Of a stretch of 60,664 nt of DNA, positions 1 through 9,153 are shown in pieces. How positions within the stretch are numbered: the stretch's first letter is position 1; the number at the start of each line of letters is the position of its first letter. The notes beneath the pieces were generated by a model. It saw nothing but the letters and a program-made list of their open reading frames with translations, was not told the origin of the DNA and searched no databases. The position numbers and the translations under genes were made by a program. The DNA comes from Desulfacinum sp. (GTDB taxonomy: Bacteria; Desulfobacterota; Syntrophobacteria; Syntrophobacterales; DSM-9756), in contig JACIYN010000009.1 in assembly GCA_014359885.1 (NCBI GenBank), positions 1-60,664 on the forward strand, read 5' to 3'.

Positions 1-2
1 AA

Positions 3-1535
3 CTTCCCGTGGAACAGGTGGTGCCGGGGGACCGGGTGGTGGTTCGGCCCGGCGAGAGGATCCCCGTGGACGGCGAGGTGATCGAAGGCCGAACCAGCGT
101 GGACGAATCCATGCTGACGGGGGAAAGCGTGCCGGTGGACAAGTCGCCGGGGGACACGGTCCATGCCGGCACCGTCAACGGGTTCGGAGCCGTCACGCTG
201 AAGACCCTTCGGGTGGGAGCCGACACTTCCCTTGCGCGGATCATCCGGCTGGTGGAGGAGGCCCAAGGGTCCAAGGCCCCCATCCAGCGCCTGGCCGACA
301 AGGTGGCGTCGGTCTTTGTGCCGATCGTCTGCGCCATCGCGCTTGGGACTTTTCTGGTGTGGGCCTTCCTGGTTCCCGGAGCCGATCTGGGAACGGCGGT
401 CCTCAACTTCGTCTCGGTCCTCATCATCGCCTGCCCGTGTGCCATGGGCCTGGCCACCCCCACGGCGGTCATGGTGGGAACGGGCCTGGGCGCCGAAAGC
501 GGCATCCTCATCAAGAGCGGAGAAAGCTTGGAGACGGCCCACAAGATCGACACAATCCTTTTTGACAAGACGGGGACGCTCACCCGCGGGGAGCCGCAGG
601 TGACCGACGTGGTGCCCGCGGACGGGGTTTCGCCCGAGGAGCTCCTCCGGGTGGCGGGGTCCCTGGAATCCGCATCGGAACATCCCTTGGGACGCGCCGT
701 GGCGGAGCGGGCCCGGGCCGAAGGGATCGCCCTGGATGCCGTCACCCGTTTTCGGGCCCTTTCCGGCTTGGGGGCCGAAGGGGAGGTGGCCGGAGTCGGG
801 GTGTTGGTGGGGAACCGCCGGCTGCTTTCCGAGAGGGGAGTGGACCTTTCTTCCCTGGAAACCGACGCACGGGATCTGGTTCAGGACGGAAAGACGGTGG
901 TTTTCGTGACGGCCGCAGACCGCCTGTTGGGTCTCATCGCCTTTCGCGACGAGCCGCGCCGGGAGGCGGCCCAGGCCGTGGCGGCGCTGAAACGGATGGG
1001 GCTCCGGTTGGGCATGATCACGGGCGACAACCGGGCTACCGCCCAGGCCATCGCCCGTCTGGTGGGGATCGAGCACGTGCATGCGGAAGTCCTTCCGGAA
1101 CGGAAGGCGGAGGTCGTCCGCAGCGAACAGCAGTCCGGTCACACGGTGGCCATGGTGGGTGACGGGATCAACGATGCCCCGGCCCTGGCGGCGGCCCATG
1201 TGGGCATCGCCATGGGAGGGGGCAGCGACGTGGCCCTGGAAGCGGGCGATATCGCGCTCATGCGCGCCGATCTTCGCCTGGTGCCCCTGGCCATGAAGCT
1301 TTCCCGCCTCACCATGAAGGTCATCCGCCAGAATCTTTTCTGGGCCTTTTTCTACAATTCGGCGGGCATCCCCATCGCCGCCGGGCTTCTCTATCCCTTC
1401 TTCGGCATCCTGCTCAACCCCATGTTCGCCGCGGCGGCCATGGCCATGAGTTCCGTTTCCGTGGTGACCAACGCCCTGAGGCTCCGGCGGCTGTGGGCAA
1501 AAGAACGGCGGAAGATTGCAATCCGCGGGGAATGA
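3..1535 (+). CDS. copA: Cu(I)-exporting P1B-type ATPase, 5' end outside window
   Basis: The window opens inside this gene, and about 510 residues of the ATPase core are visible. In order they show the actuator loop [10 protein letters not shown], the transmembrane metal site [12 protein letters not shown], the phosphorylation site DKTGTLT, the SEHPLG motif of the nucleotide-binding domain, MITGDN and the hinge [10 protein letters not shown]. The last membrane helices carry FFYN and MAMSS, the Tyr/Asn and Met/Ser ligands typical of the Cu(I) class (P1B-1) rather than Zn/Cd pumps. It should export cytoplasmic Cu(I) across the inner membrane using ATP. The missing N-terminus would normally hold metal-binding domains and the first helices. 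The following genes (rubredoxin, ferritin-like) suit a metal and oxygen stress setting, but co-transcription is not shown. Confidence 0.93.
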   Translation, partial: LPVEQVVPGDRVVVRPGERIPVDGEVIEGRTSVDESMLTGESVPVDKSPGDTVHAGTVNGFGAVTLKTLRVGADTSLARIIRLVEEAQGSKAPIQRLADKVASVFVPIVCAIALGTFLVWAFLVPGADLGTAVLNFVSVLIIACPCAMGLATPTAVMVGTGLGAESGILIKSGESLETAHKIDTILFDKTGTLTRGEPQVTDVVPADGVSPEELLRVAGSLESASEHPLGRAVAERARAEGIALDAVTRFRALSGLGAEGEVAGVGVLVGNRRLLSERGVDLSSLETDARDLVQDGKTVVFVTAADRLLGLIAFRDEPRREAAQAVAALKRMGLRLGMITGDNRATAQAIARLVGIEHVHAEVLPERKAEVVRSEQQSGHTVAMVGDGINDAPALAAAHVGIAMGGGSDVALEAGDIALMRADLRLVPLAMKLSRLTMKVIRQNLFWAFFYNSAGIPIAAGLLYPFFGILLNPMFAAAAMAMSSVSVVTNALRLRRLWAKERRKIAIRGE

Positions 1536-1586
1536 ATTATAGTGTCAGGAAACGATCGTTAACAAACATCACAAGGAGGAGTGAGC

Positions 1587-1745
1587 ATGGATCGTTACGT
1601 CTGCCAGATCTGCGGTTATGTGTACGACCCGGAAAAGGGGGATCCGGACAACGGTGTGGCTCCCGGTACGCCCTTCGACAAACTGCCCGATGACTGGACC
1701 TGCCCCGTGTGCGGCGCCTCCAAGAGCGACTTCGAAAAGGAATAG
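1587..1745 (+). CDS. Rubredoxin
   Basis: A 52-residue protein with two rubredoxin knuckles, CQICGY near residue 6 and CPVCGA near residue 39. The four cysteines bind one iron, and the aromatic core ([15 protein letters not shown]) matches the family exactly in length and spacing. It is a small cytoplasmic one-electron carrier that typically feeds oxygen- or peroxide-reducing enzymes in anaerobes. AAGGAGG lies 7 bases before the ATG. The ferritin-like gene follows 35 bases later in the same direction, so the two probably form an oxidative-stress pair. FprA (19165-20361), another classical rubredoxin partner, lies elsewhere in the window. Confidence 0.95.
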   Translation: MDRYVCQICGYVYDPEKGDPDNGVAPGTPFDKLPDDWTCPVCGASKSDFEKE

Positions 1746-1780
1746 CGGCGGTGACCGGTGATTGGTGAGGAGACGCTTTC

Positions 1781-2275
1781 ATGATTTTCGGATTCAATGC
1801 GGCGGAAGTTTTCCAGATCGCCATCGAGATCGAGGAGAACGGCAAGTCGTTCTATGAAAAGGCGCAGGCCAAGATCGACGATGCCGAGGTGAAGGCCATC
1901 TTCCAGGATCTGGCTCAGCAGGAAGTGGAGCACAAGAGGCGGTTCCAGGAACTGAAGGATCAGCTGCCCCAGGACGCCGCGGCGTCCACGGTCTTCGATC
2001 CCCAGAACGAGATGGCCGCCTACTTGAAAATGATGGCCGACAACCACGTTTTTCGAACCAGCGAAAACGTGGATGCCAAGGTTTCTCAGGTCAAGGACGC
2101 GGTGGATGCCATCAAGATGGCCATGGAGTTCGAAAAGGACTCGGTTCTTTTCTTCCTGAGCATGCAGGACGCCACGGAAGAGGAAAAGGGCCGGGCGCTC
2201 ATCGGACTGCTGGTCAAGGAAGAGCAAGCCCACCTTCGACGCCTGGCCCTGCAGCTCAAGAAGATGACCCAGTAG
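1781..2275 (+). CDS. Ferritin-like di-iron protein, rubrerythrin family without rubredoxin domain
   Basis: A 164-residue, highly helical protein. Carboxylate/histidine motifs of a four-helix ferritin-like di-iron site occur in order: EIEENGKSFYEKA (about 15-27), QQEVEHKRRF (about 45-54), MEFEKDSVLFF (about 118-128) and KEEQAHLRRL (about 149-158). This matches the rubrerythrin/ferritin-family proteins of anaerobes, but no C-terminal rubredoxin knuckle is present; the separate rubredoxin just upstream could supply that function. The likely role is peroxide reduction or iron handling in the cytoplasm. A strong terminator follows 26 bases after the stop, closing the unit. Confidence 0.85.
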   Translation: MIFGFNAAEVFQIAIEIEENGKSFYEKAQAKIDDAEVKAIFQDLAQQEVEHKRRFQELKDQLPQDAAASTVFDPQNEMAAYLKMMADNHVFRTSENVDAKVSQVKDAVDAIKMAMEFEKDSVLFFLSMQDATEEEKGRALIGLLVKEEQAHLRRLALQLKKMTQ

Positions 2276-2301
2276 GGCCGGACGAGGGTGTACGGAACGA
2301 T

Positions 2302-2333
2302 GCCGGATCTTTCCCTGAAGATCCGGCTTTTTT
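2302..2333 (+). terminator. Rho-independent terminator after the ferritin-like gene
   Basis: A perfect 9-bp stem (GCCGGATCT paired with AGATCCGGC) with an 8-base loop is followed directly by six T residues. Confidence 0.93.
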
Positions 2334-2396
2334 GTCTCTTGGATGCGGCGGCCCGGGGCGGCCCCGCAGGTTTCAGGCAGTGGAGGTGCCGGTCCC

Positions 2397-2600
2397 ATGA
2401 GGTATCCCGTGGTGGATCTGAGCGAATGTGTGGACTGTGACGGCTGTCTGGAGGTCTGTCCGGAGGTGTTTCGGAGAAGTGACGCCGGCTACATCGAGGT
2501 GGCGGATCTGGAAGACTACCCGCAGGCCTGTGTGGACGAGGCGATCATGATGTGCCCGGCCCACTGCATCTCCTGGGAGGAAACGGAGACCGCACCATGA
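2397..2600 (+). CDS. Small ferredoxin, 4Fe-4S type
   Basis: A 67-residue protein with CVDCDGCLEVCP near the N-terminus and a single CP motif (MMCPAHC) near the C-terminus. This is the monocluster [4Fe-4S] ferredoxin pattern with extra cysteines near each group. The ATG is preceded by GGAGG at 10 bases. Its TGA overlaps the ATG of the next gene (ATGA), so translation of the HEAT-repeat protein is probably coupled. The redox partner is unknown. Confidence 0.85.
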   Translation: MRYPVVDLSECVDCDGCLEVCPEVFRRSDAGYIEVADLEDYPQACVDEAIMMCPAHCISWEETETAP

Positions 2601-3295
2601 CGGAAGCAACGGGCGGGATGCGCCGCAGGAAAAAGGAGGCGGCCCGGAAACTCCTGGATCCCCGATTCGCCGAGCGACTGGAGGAATGGACCCGGGAGGA
2701 TGCCCGAAAGGTCATCAACCCGCTCATCTCCTTCTTATGTTCCACCGACGAGATCCTGCGCGGGCACGCGGCGACCGCCGCCGGGGTGGTGATCGCCGCT
2801 CTGGCCGAAAAAGACAAGGAATCGGCCAGGGTGCTCATCCGTCGGTTCCTCTGGAGCCTGAACGACGAATCGGGAGGGATCGGCTGGGGGGTTCCCGAGG
2901 CGCTGGGGGAGGCCTTGGCCCGAAGTCCCGTGCTCGCCGAAGAATACGGTCGTCTTCTCGTTTCCTTCATCAAGGAAGACGAGAATTACCTGGAGCACGA
3001 ACCACTCCAGGAAGGGGCCCTGTGGGCGGTGGCCCGTTTCGCCGAGGTCCGCCCGGACCTGGCGGCCCACGGCCTTCCCGACGTGCGCCGCCGGCTGGAA
3101 AGCCCCAACCCCCGCCTGAGGGCCCTGTCCCTTTGGATCCTCGCTTCGTGCGGCGCCGAAGAGGATCTTCCCGCCGTGGCATCCCTCCAAGACGACGCCG
3201 CCCCGGTGCGCCTGTACCGGAACGAAGAATTCATCGAGACCACCGTGGCCGCCCTGGCCCGCGAAGCCGCCGGGAGCATCCGACGGCGCCTGTGA
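2597..3295 (+). CDS. HEAT-repeat protein (resembles the DVU0298-type family)
   Basis: A 232-residue soluble protein of repeated helical pairs. Segments such as ILRGHAATAAGVVIAALAEK, EGALWAVARFAEVRPDLA and RLRALSLWILASCG look like HEAT repeats. There is no signal peptide or membrane segment. Similar ferredoxin-linked HEAT proteins occur in sulfate reducers, and I recall the DVU0298 family name for them, but I cannot verify this. HEAT solenoids usually act as protein-binding scaffolds. The 4-base overlap with the ferredoxin gene suggests a joint function in electron transfer or iron-sulfur assembly; this is inference. Confidence 0.7.
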   Translation: MTEATGGMRRRKKEAARKLLDPRFAERLEEWTREDARKVINPLISFLCSTDEILRGHAATAAGVVIAALAEKDKESARVLIRRFLWSLNDESGGIGWGVPEALGEALARSPVLAEEYGRLLVSFIKEDENYLEHEPLQEGALWAVARFAEVRPDLAAHGLPDVRRRLESPNPRLRALSLWILASCGAEEDLPAVASLQDDAAPVRLYRNEEFIETTVAALAREAAGSIRRRL

Positions 3296-3375
3296 GTCTG
3301 TTTGGGCACCATAACGATCAAGGCCGCTCATTCCCCCCATGGATCTACGAGTCGGACGCGGTGTTGTGTCTTTTT

Positions 3376-3520
3376 GTGGGAGCGCCGCAAGGCGCGATGA
3401 GCTGGCAGCCACACCGCCATGGAATGGCCGGCCATCCCCTTCGCGGCTTTCGCCGCTCCCACAAGCGCTCATTCGAACTTCCGCAGATCCTGCAACATAC
3501 CGAAGGTGCAGTTCTTTCAT
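3376..3520 (+). repeat. Dispersed repeat family B, copy 1
   Basis: Starts GTGGGAGCGCCGCAAGGCGC and contains ATGGCCGGCCAT, then TCGCGGCTTTCGCCGCTCCC, which is inverted relative to the start. The tail TCCTGCAACATACCGAA is shared with 52735-52879. The 475-base gap 3296-3770 holds only this repeat and family A copy 1; I see no gene in it. Confidence 0.8.
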
Positions 3521-3555
3521 ATAAACCCCCATCACGGACGGCCCTTGACAACGAA

Positions 3556-3655
3556 GGATGAAACGCATCTTTGGTAAGCAGGCCCCTGTAGGGGCGAATG
3601 ATTATTCGCCCCTACAGGCCGAGCGCACGAGCGGAACGAGGCCGCGTTTCATACA
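3556..3655. repeat. Palindromic repeat family A, copy 1 (long form)
   Basis: The core palindrome at 3585-3618 reads CCTGTAGGGGCGAAT, a short spacer, then its complement. It is nested inside a weaker outer inverted repeat (GATGAAACGCA on the left, GCGTTTCAT on the right). Confidence 0.85.
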
Positions 3656-3770
3656 AAAGATTCAGATCGTTACGATGCCATATTTTCTCCCTCCCTCCTT
3701 TTACGGCACGAAAAGTGCTCAAGAAAAGGCCGGATTGATCCGTTATTGCGCTAAAAAGGGTCGTGAACAC

Positions 3771-4232
3771 ATGGTGCCCAAGTCCTGCGTCCTCTTTCGC
3801 ATCGGGGAGCGCCTCTGCGCCGCGGACCTCCCGTCCACCGAAAGGCTCCTTCGGGCCGCAGCTCCCACGCCGCTTCCCGAGAGCCCGGCGCATCTGCTGG
3901 GGGTGCTCAACCTGGAAGGAACCCTGATTCCCGTGGTGGACCTCAGGGAGTATGTGGGGTGCGTGGCACGCCCGTTGGACCCCGACGATCGTTTCTTGAT
4001 CCTGCAAAGCGGTGGAAAGCGCGCGGCCCTGCTGGTGGAGGAGGTGCTGGGCGTTCAGGAGATTTCCATGGAAAACGGAGAATGGGGAGCCGCCTCGACC
4101 CAGACCGCCCGGAAGGTGGTGGGGGGCGTAGGGAAATTTGACGGAGAACCCGTATTGATTCTTGACACCCAGGCGGTCGCTTCCTTGCCGGGAGGCCCGG
4201 ACCGGAACCCTGGGCCGGGCGGGAGTTCATAG
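3771..4232 (+). CDS. cheW: CheW-type coupling protein (first of two, WspB/WspD-like)
   Basis: A 153-residue CheW-domain protein. CVLFRIGERLCAADL opens the first beta subdomain. HLLGVLNLEGTLIPVVDL is the CheW signature around the receptor-contact region, and FLILQSGGKRAALLVEEVLG follows. It should link the transducer at 6814 to the CheA kinase at 9154 in the cytoplasm. The ATG at 3771 is chosen because the domain begins right after it; upstream open frame runs into repeat DNA. It is the first gene of the chemosensory cluster, 5 bases ahead of the cheR gene. Confidence 0.88.
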   Translation: MVPKSCVLFRIGERLCAADLPSTERLLRAAAPTPLPESPAHLLGVLNLEGTLIPVVDLREYVGCVARPLDPDDRFLILQSGGKRAALLVEEVLGVQEISMENGEWGAASTQTARKVVGGVGKFDGEPVLILDTQAVASLPGGPDRNPGPGGSS

Positions 4233-4237
4233 GAAGG

Positions 4238-5974
4238 ATGGAAACCAGGGCTGGACGGAAACCGGCCGAGTTCCATGGAGAAAGGCCTTCGGACGATGTC
4301 CGGAGGGTGCCGGCCTTGGTCCGTTCTTACGCCCGCAGGCACCTGGGCTTGCAGATTCCCGACGACAAGGCCCGCGACGTCCTTCTTCGTCTCACCATGG
4401 CTGCCAGGGATGCGGGCTTCCGGGACGCGACTTCCTACGTGGATCACCTCTTCTCATGCGAGGGAGCGGAAGAGCGGGACCAGGTTCTGGCTTCCGTTTT
4501 GACCGTCGGCGAGACCTACTTCTTTCGGGACCTTCCTTTGCTGGAGTCCCTGGAAGAGATCGTTCTCCCCGAAATCGTCGTCCGGAAACGAAAGGATGCC
4601 CATCCGGTCCTGCGGTTGTGGAGCGCGGGGTGCAGTACGGGAGAAGAACCGTACACCCTGGCCATGATCGTTCACCGCTTTTTGTCTTCTCATCCCGGGT
4701 GGGATTTTTCCGTGCTGGCCACGGACGTGAACGAACGCGCTCTGGAAACGGCTCGTGCGGGCCGATACCGGCCTTGGTCCTTTCGACGTCCGGTGCCTGC
4801 TCCCTACGAGAAGTACCTGGCGGGCGAAAACGGCCGCCGGGAGGTTCTGCCGGAATTGCGCGACAAGGTTGTTTTCAGGCGCCTGAATCTGGCGGAAGGC
4901 GACTATCCCTCCCCCGAAACGGAGAACATGGACCTTCTTTTCTGCCGCAACGTGCTCATGTACTTGGATCCCGACGTGCGGGCCGCCGTGCTGGATCGTT
5001 TCCACCGGTGCCTGGCGGACGGCGGGTATCTGGTGACGGCGGCGGTGGAGATGGCCTACGTGGATGCGACCCGGTGGGAACGGGTGAGGTTTTCCAAGGC
5101 GATCCTCTTCCGGAAGAATCCGGCGCGTGAACGGACGGCCGCCGGGGTCCCCTCCTTTCGGACCTCCCTCTTGCCACTTCAGGGCCGTTTGCCCCTCCAT
5201 CCCGGTAACGATCTGGTGCTGTCTGCGCCCAAACGGCAGGCGGCGTCCCATCGCGAAGGGGCGGGTCAGCAGGAAAAGGAGGCGCCCCATGTTTCCTCCC
5301 GCTTCTCCGGTGAAGATACGGGAGATCTCAAGCCGGTCCCTCCCGTGCCCAAGGAAATCCCGAAACCGCGGGACATTTCGGCGCAGTGTCCCCTGTTGAA
5401 ACCGGCCACGGGCTTTCGGGGCGATGGCGGGAATGTGAAAACAAAGGATCCCGACCGGCCTCCGGAAATCCCGTCTGCGGAAGATCTCCGGGCTTTGGTG
5501 AATCAAGGGGAGCTGGAAAGCGCCCTGGAGCGGGCCACGGCCGCCCTGGAACAGGAACGATCGGCGGACGACGTGCTTCGCCGCATGGTGTCGGTTCTGG
5601 TGCAGGCTCTCAGCAACTCCGGGAGGCGCGACGATGCCGTGGCGTTCCTGGAGCGGGCGGCCTCCCGCTCCAGGCTGGATCCGGCCTACCCCATGCTGAA
5701 GGCCTCCCTTTGTTGTGAAGCGGGGGACCGGGAGGGTGCCATCGCCGCGTACCGGCAGGCCCTCTACCTGGATTCCTCCCTGGCCGCGGCCCTCCTGGGA
5801 CTGGGCACGCTCTTTCAGGCTTCGGGAAACATAGAGAGAGCCCGGCGCTCCTGGCTGAAGGCCTTGGAAATTCTGGAAGCACGGGAGCCGGAAGAAGACC
5901 TGGCCTACGGAGAAGGGCTCTCGGTGGGTCAGGCCCGCGCCCTGCTCCACCACCTGCTGGCCGGCAGGGAGTAG
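4238..5974 (+). CDS. cheR: CheR methyltransferase with C-terminal TPR domain (WspC-like)
   Basis: 578 residues. The N-terminal helical CheR domain holds TVGETYFFRD. The SAM-binding Rossmann domain has LRLWSAGCSTGEEPYTLAM, LATDVNERALETAR and MDLLFCRNVLMYLDPDVRAA. After a Pro/Lys-rich linker (about 300-400), residues about 415-575 form tetratricopeptide repeats (ALSNSGRRDDAVAFLERA, CEAGDREGAIAAYRQAL, LGTLFQASGNIERARRSW). It would methylate glutamates on the MCP with S-adenosylmethionine. A CheR fused to TPRs is characteristic of WspC in Pseudomonas. The gap to the next gene (309 bases) is filled by repeat DNA. Confidence 0.92.
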   Translation: METRAGRKPAEFHGERPSDDVRRVPALVRSYARRHLGLQIPDDKARDVLLRLTMAARDAGFRDATSYVDHLFSCEGAEERDQVLASVLTVGETYFFRDLPLLESLEEIVLPEIVVRKRKDAHPVLRLWSAGCSTGEEPYTLAMIVHRFLSSHPGWDFSVLATDVNERALETARAGRYRPWSFRRPVPAPYEKYLAGENGRREVLPELRDKVVFRRLNLAEGDYPSPETENMDLLFCRNVLMYLDPDVRAAVLDRFHRCLADGGYLVTAAVEMAYVDATRWERVRFSKAILFRKNPARERTAAGVPSFRTSLLPLQGRLPLHPGNDLVLSAPKRQAASHREGAGQQEKEAPHVSSRFSGEDTGDLKPVPPVPKEIPKPRDISAQCPLLKPATGFRGDGGNVKTKDPDRPPEIPSAEDLRALVNQGELESALERATAALEQERSADDVLRRMVSVLVQALSNSGRRDDAVAFLERAASRSRLDPAYPMLKASLCCEAGDREGAIAAYRQALYLDSSLAAALLGLGTLFQASGNIERARRSWLKALEILEAREPEEDLAYGEGLSVGQARALLHHLLAGRE

Positions 5975-6023
5975 GGAGCAGGCGGGGCTCGTCCCGGCTG
6001 GTCATGGACGTCACCTGTAGGGG

Positions 6024-6237
6024 CCTGCCCGAGAACGGGTTTCCGACGCAAGAGCCCAGGGAGTTTCCGTTTTGTCGTAGCCGCGGGGCTTCAGCCCCGC
6101 GGGAAAGGGTCATCCTAATCCCATGAAGTTACCGGCCGAATGCGACGGGCTATCCGACGGCCGGTGGATCCTCCGCAGCCCTAAAGGGCTGCGCGACGAG
6201 AGAGGCCATGGTTCCCGGCGTTTTCGGACAAGCTCCT
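6024..6237 (+). repeat. MITE-like repeat family C, copy 1
   Basis: An element of about 214 bp carrying two strong hairpins: GCGGGGCTTCAGCCCCGC near 6080 and GCAGCCCTAAAGGGCTGC near 6176. The ends are related inverted repeats (GCCCGAGAAC on the left, GTTTTCGGACAAGC on the right). CCTGTAGGGG occurs directly outside both ends. It fills most of the 5975-6283 gap; no gene is seen there. Confidence 0.75.
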
Positions 6238-6283
6238 GTAGGGGCGGTTCGCGAACCTCCCCTGCGCAAAGAAGGAACACCCC

Positions 6284-6817
6284 ATGGAAGAGGCAAAGCT
6301 GGCCGTCCTGAAGGAACGGGCCAAGGCCCTGGCCAAGGGCAGCAACAAGGTAAAAGCCGAAGAGGGTGAGGAATTCCTGGTCTTCTCCGCCGCCGGGGAA
6401 CGTTTCGGCGTGAAAGCCGGGTTCGTGCGGGAGGTGGTGCGCGTGGAAGAGCCGACGCCGCTGCCGGGAGTTCCGTTCCATGTGCTCGGTATTGTGAATG
6501 TGCGGGGAGAAATCGTTCCGGTGGCGGATCTGCATAGGCTTCTGGGTATCGGAGGCGGCCGGTCGGAATCGGTGGACCGCGTGCTCATCCTGGAGAGCGA
6601 AAACCTGGTGTTGGGCCTGGCGGTGGACGGGGTGGACGGCATGCACCGGGTCGATGCTCAGCGCCTCCAGCCCGCCCCCTCTTCCGTGGCCGCATCCACC
6701 CCGGCGGCCGTGCTGGGACTGGCGGCGGAGCGGGTTCTGATCCTGGACGGAAGGGAGCTTCTGAACGGGTCATCTTCGGCGGACTCTGGATCCATGCAGG
6801 CAGGGAGGAATTCATGA
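6284..6817 (+). CDS. cheW: CheW-type coupling protein (second)
   Basis: 177 residues with a CheW domain at about 28-160: EEFLVFSAAGERFGVKAGFV, then the signature FHVLGIVNVRGEIVPVADLH, then VDRVLILESENLVLGLAVDG. A charged N-terminal helix precedes the domain. It overlaps the MCP gene by 4 bases (ATGA), so the two are translationally coupled and this CheW is the likely dedicated adaptor of that receptor. Two CheW proteins per cluster match the WspB/WspD pair of Wsp systems. Confidence 0.9.
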   Translation: MEEAKLAVLKERAKALAKGSNKVKAEEGEEFLVFSAAGERFGVKAGFVREVVRVEEPTPLPGVPFHVLGIVNVRGEIVPVADLHRLLGIGGGRSESVDRVLILESENLVLGLAVDGVDGMHRVDAQRLQPAPSSVAASTPAAVLGLAAERVLILDGRELLNGSSSADSGSMQAGRNS

Positions 6818-8829
6818 TCTTGGGGAAATTTCGAAAAAGTCTCACGTGGCGGATGGCGGTTTCCTTCGGGGTTCTGGTCACGGCGGCCCTGTTTCTTTCC
6901 GGGGCCGTCAATTGGATCTATGCCGAGCGGGATGTGCGGGAAGATGCCTTCCGGGACCTTTCGGTGGTGAGCGACTTCCATGCAGATCGCCTGGAGAGTT
7001 ATCTCATGGAAAGGTTGCGGGCTTTCCGCGTGCTGGCCGAATCCCGGGATGTGTACGATATCCTGGGCTGGGCCGCCCGTCGGGCCGCCATCGAGAGCGC
7101 CGGGGGAGAGGAAGGCACGTGGAGCAGCTATTTCCTCCTGGCAAACAAAGCCCATGAACGGTTCGTTTCCAAGGCGTCCAACCTGGACCTGGCGGATCTT
7201 CTCATCCTGGCCCCGGATCATCCTTTCCCCGTCTATTCCATTCGTTCCGGAGTGAAATCGGTTCCGGAATTGAATGAGAACACCTCCAAGTCGGTGGAAT
7301 CCCTCTGGGCGGACGTGCTTCGGGAGCGCCGAGCGGTCTGGGGAAAACCGGCTCCCCGCGGATCGGGCGGACGTCCGTCCCTCACCGTGGCCTTTCCCGT
7401 CAAGGCCGTGACGGGGGAGGGGCTGGCCGGTGTGCTGCTGGCGGTGCTCGATCCCGGCGCCCTGGACGACATCCTCAAACGGGACGCCCACCTGGGAGCG
7501 ACGGTGCATGCCGGCCTGGTGGACGAAAAGGGCCGCTTTACAGGCATCGGGGATGAAGGGGTGTCCCGGGCCCTGGATCCGAAGCTCGTCGCGGAAGTCC
7601 TTGGTGACGGAGCCCAGGTGCGGGAATTGGCCGAAGCCGGCGGACGGTCCGTTTTCAGGATGGTGACTCCGCTGGGTCTTGTCAAAACGTTCGGCGCCCC
7701 GTTCGACTGGGTTCTGGTCGCGCAGATGGATAAGGCGGATGCGATGGCCCCGATGCGCGCTCTGGGGATCCGCTTTGCCGGCTTGGGCATCCTCCTGGCG
7801 CTGGGTGCATCTGTGCCGGGGGTCTTCCTCTCGCGATCCCTGGTGGGGCCCCTTCGAAGCCTGGAAACGGCGGTGCGGGAAGTGGGCCGGGGCAATCTCA
7901 ACATCTCCATCGAGGCCACCGATCGGCAGGACGAGGTGGGCGGCCTCATCAACAGCTTCCAGCTCATGGCGCAATCCCTCCGGGACCAGACCCATGAGAT
8001 CCTGGACGGTGTCCATACGCTGGCGGCTTCCATGAGCGAAATCTCCGCCACGGCGGCCCAGCTGGCGGCCAGCTCCACCGAGACGGCCACTGCTGTGAGC
8101 CAAATCAGCGCCACGGCGGAAGAGATGCGTGTGACGGCTCAAGTGGCTCAGCAAAAGGCCGACGATGTGTCCAAGGACGCCTCCCGCATGACCCAGACAT
8201 CGGAAGAAGGGCGCTACGTCACCCGGGAAACGATCCAGGGCCTCCAGCGCATCCGGAAGGAAATGGATTTCGTGGCCGAAAACGTCATGCGCCTGAGCGA
8301 GCAGAGCCAGAACATCGGCGACATCATCGAGACGGTCCGAGACCTGGCGGACCAGATCAATCTCTTGTCCGTCAACGCGGCCATCGAAGCGGCCAAGGCG
8401 GGGGAACAGGGCAAGGGCTTTGCCGTGGTGGCCCACGAGATGCGCTCCCTGGCAGACCAGTCCAAGGAGGCCACGGAACAGGTCAAGCAGATCTTGTCCG
8501 AAGTGCAGAAGGTCACCAGCGGTGCGGTCATGGCCATGGAACGGGGGGCCAAGGCCGTGACGGCTGGACTGGAACTGGGGGAGAAGGCGGGAGATGCCGT
8601 GGAGCGGCTGGCCGCAACGGTGGAAGCCTCCGCGGACTCCGCCCTCCAGATCGCGGCGTCCAGCCACGAACAGCTGGTGGGCGTGGAACAGCTGGCGCAA
8701 GCGATTCAGAACATTCACGAAGCCACCGGGCAGAACACGGAAGGGGCGCGGCAGCTGGAGATGTCCGTTCGGGATCTGGAAAGGCTCAGTCAAAGCCTCA
8801 GGAACGCGGCGGCCCGCTTCCGGGTCTAG
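6814..8829 (+). CDS. Methyl-accepting chemotaxis protein (WspA-like receptor)
   Basis: 671 residues. A first membrane helix (about 15-33) and a second (about 312-334) flank a periplasmic region of about 275 residues, a size that fits a double-Cache sensor. A HAMP domain follows (RSLVGPLRSLETAV) and then a long coiled-coil signalling domain. Its tip reads INLLSVNAAIEAAKAGEQGK and GFAVVAHEMRSLADQSK, the kinase-contact hairpin. There is no C-terminal CheR-tethering pentapeptide; the protein ends NAAARFRV. It should sense an extracellular or surface cue and control CheA at 9154. The TAG stop lies inside the CTAG end of the following repeat element. Confidence 0.92.
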   Translation: MILGKFRKSLTWRMAVSFGVLVTAALFLSGAVNWIYAERDVREDAFRDLSVVSDFHADRLESYLMERLRAFRVLAESRDVYDILGWAARRAAIESAGGEEGTWSSYFLLANKAHERFVSKASNLDLADLLILAPDHPFPVYSIRSGVKSVPELNENTSKSVESLWADVLRERRAVWGKPAPRGSGGRPSLTVAFPVKAVTGEGLAGVLLAVLDPGALDDILKRDAHLGATVHAGLVDEKGRFTGIGDEGVSRALDPKLVAEVLGDGAQVRELAEAGGRSVFRMVTPLGLVKTFGAPFDWVLVAQMDKADAMAPMRALGIRFAGLGILLALGASVPGVFLSRSLVGPLRSLETAVREVGRGNLNISIEATDRQDEVGGLINSFQLMAQSLRDQTHEILDGVHTLAASMSEISATAAQLAASSTETATAVSQISATAEEMRVTAQVAQQKADDVSKDASRMTQTSEEGRYVTRETIQGLQRIRKEMDFVAENVMRLSEQSQNIGDIIETVRDLADQINLLSVNAAIEAAKAGEQGKGFAVVAHEMRSLADQSKEATEQVKQILSEVQKVTSGAVMAMERGAKAVTAGLELGEKAGDAVERLAATVEASADSALQIAASSHEQLVGVEQLAQAIQNIHEATGQNTEGARQLEMSVRDLERLSQSLRNAAARFRV

Positions 8830-8973
8830 GAGCCTGTCCGACAATGGCAAATTTGCTTCGTTCAACGTCCATTCGTCATCCCTGCGGAAGCGGGGATCCA
8901 GAATTTCCAGTGAGTTATGGACTCCCGCTTACGCGGGAGTGACGGTTGGCGGAGTTCTCGGACAGCCTCCTAG
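8826..8973 (+). repeat. MITE-like repeat family D flanked by CTAG
   Basis: The left end reads CTAGGAGCCTGTCCGA and the right end TCTCGGACAGCCTCCTAG, giving imperfect inverted termini with CTAG at both sides. Inside is a second inverted pair, CCTGCGGAAGCGGGGATCC against GGACTCCCGCTTACGCGGG. The left CTAG contains the stop codon of the MCP gene. It lies in the 8830-9153 gap, which holds no gene. Confidence 0.8.
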
Positions 8974-8985
8974 GGAAACTATGGG

Positions 8986-9018
8986 ACTGTAGGGGCGAAT
9001 AATCATTCGCCCCTACAG
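8986..9018. repeat. Palindromic repeat family A, copy 2
   Basis: ACTGTAGGGGCGAAT, a short spacer, then the complementary arm ending CCCCTACAGT. Confidence 0.85.
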
Positions 9019-9153
9019 TCCGCGTGCCGGCAAGGCACAACCTGGTGTTTCGTGGATGGAGGGATCGGTTCTTCCAGCGGGTGGGGAAAAGATTGGATGG
9101 TGAAAGATCGGAAACGGGATGGTTCCCATGATCGACCCAAGAGGTCACGCTGA

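Noticed and set aside
8850..8866. TGGCAAATTTGC as a sigma-54 promoter before cheA
   Set aside because: Spacing between the GG and GC elements is too short and it lies inside a repeat element.
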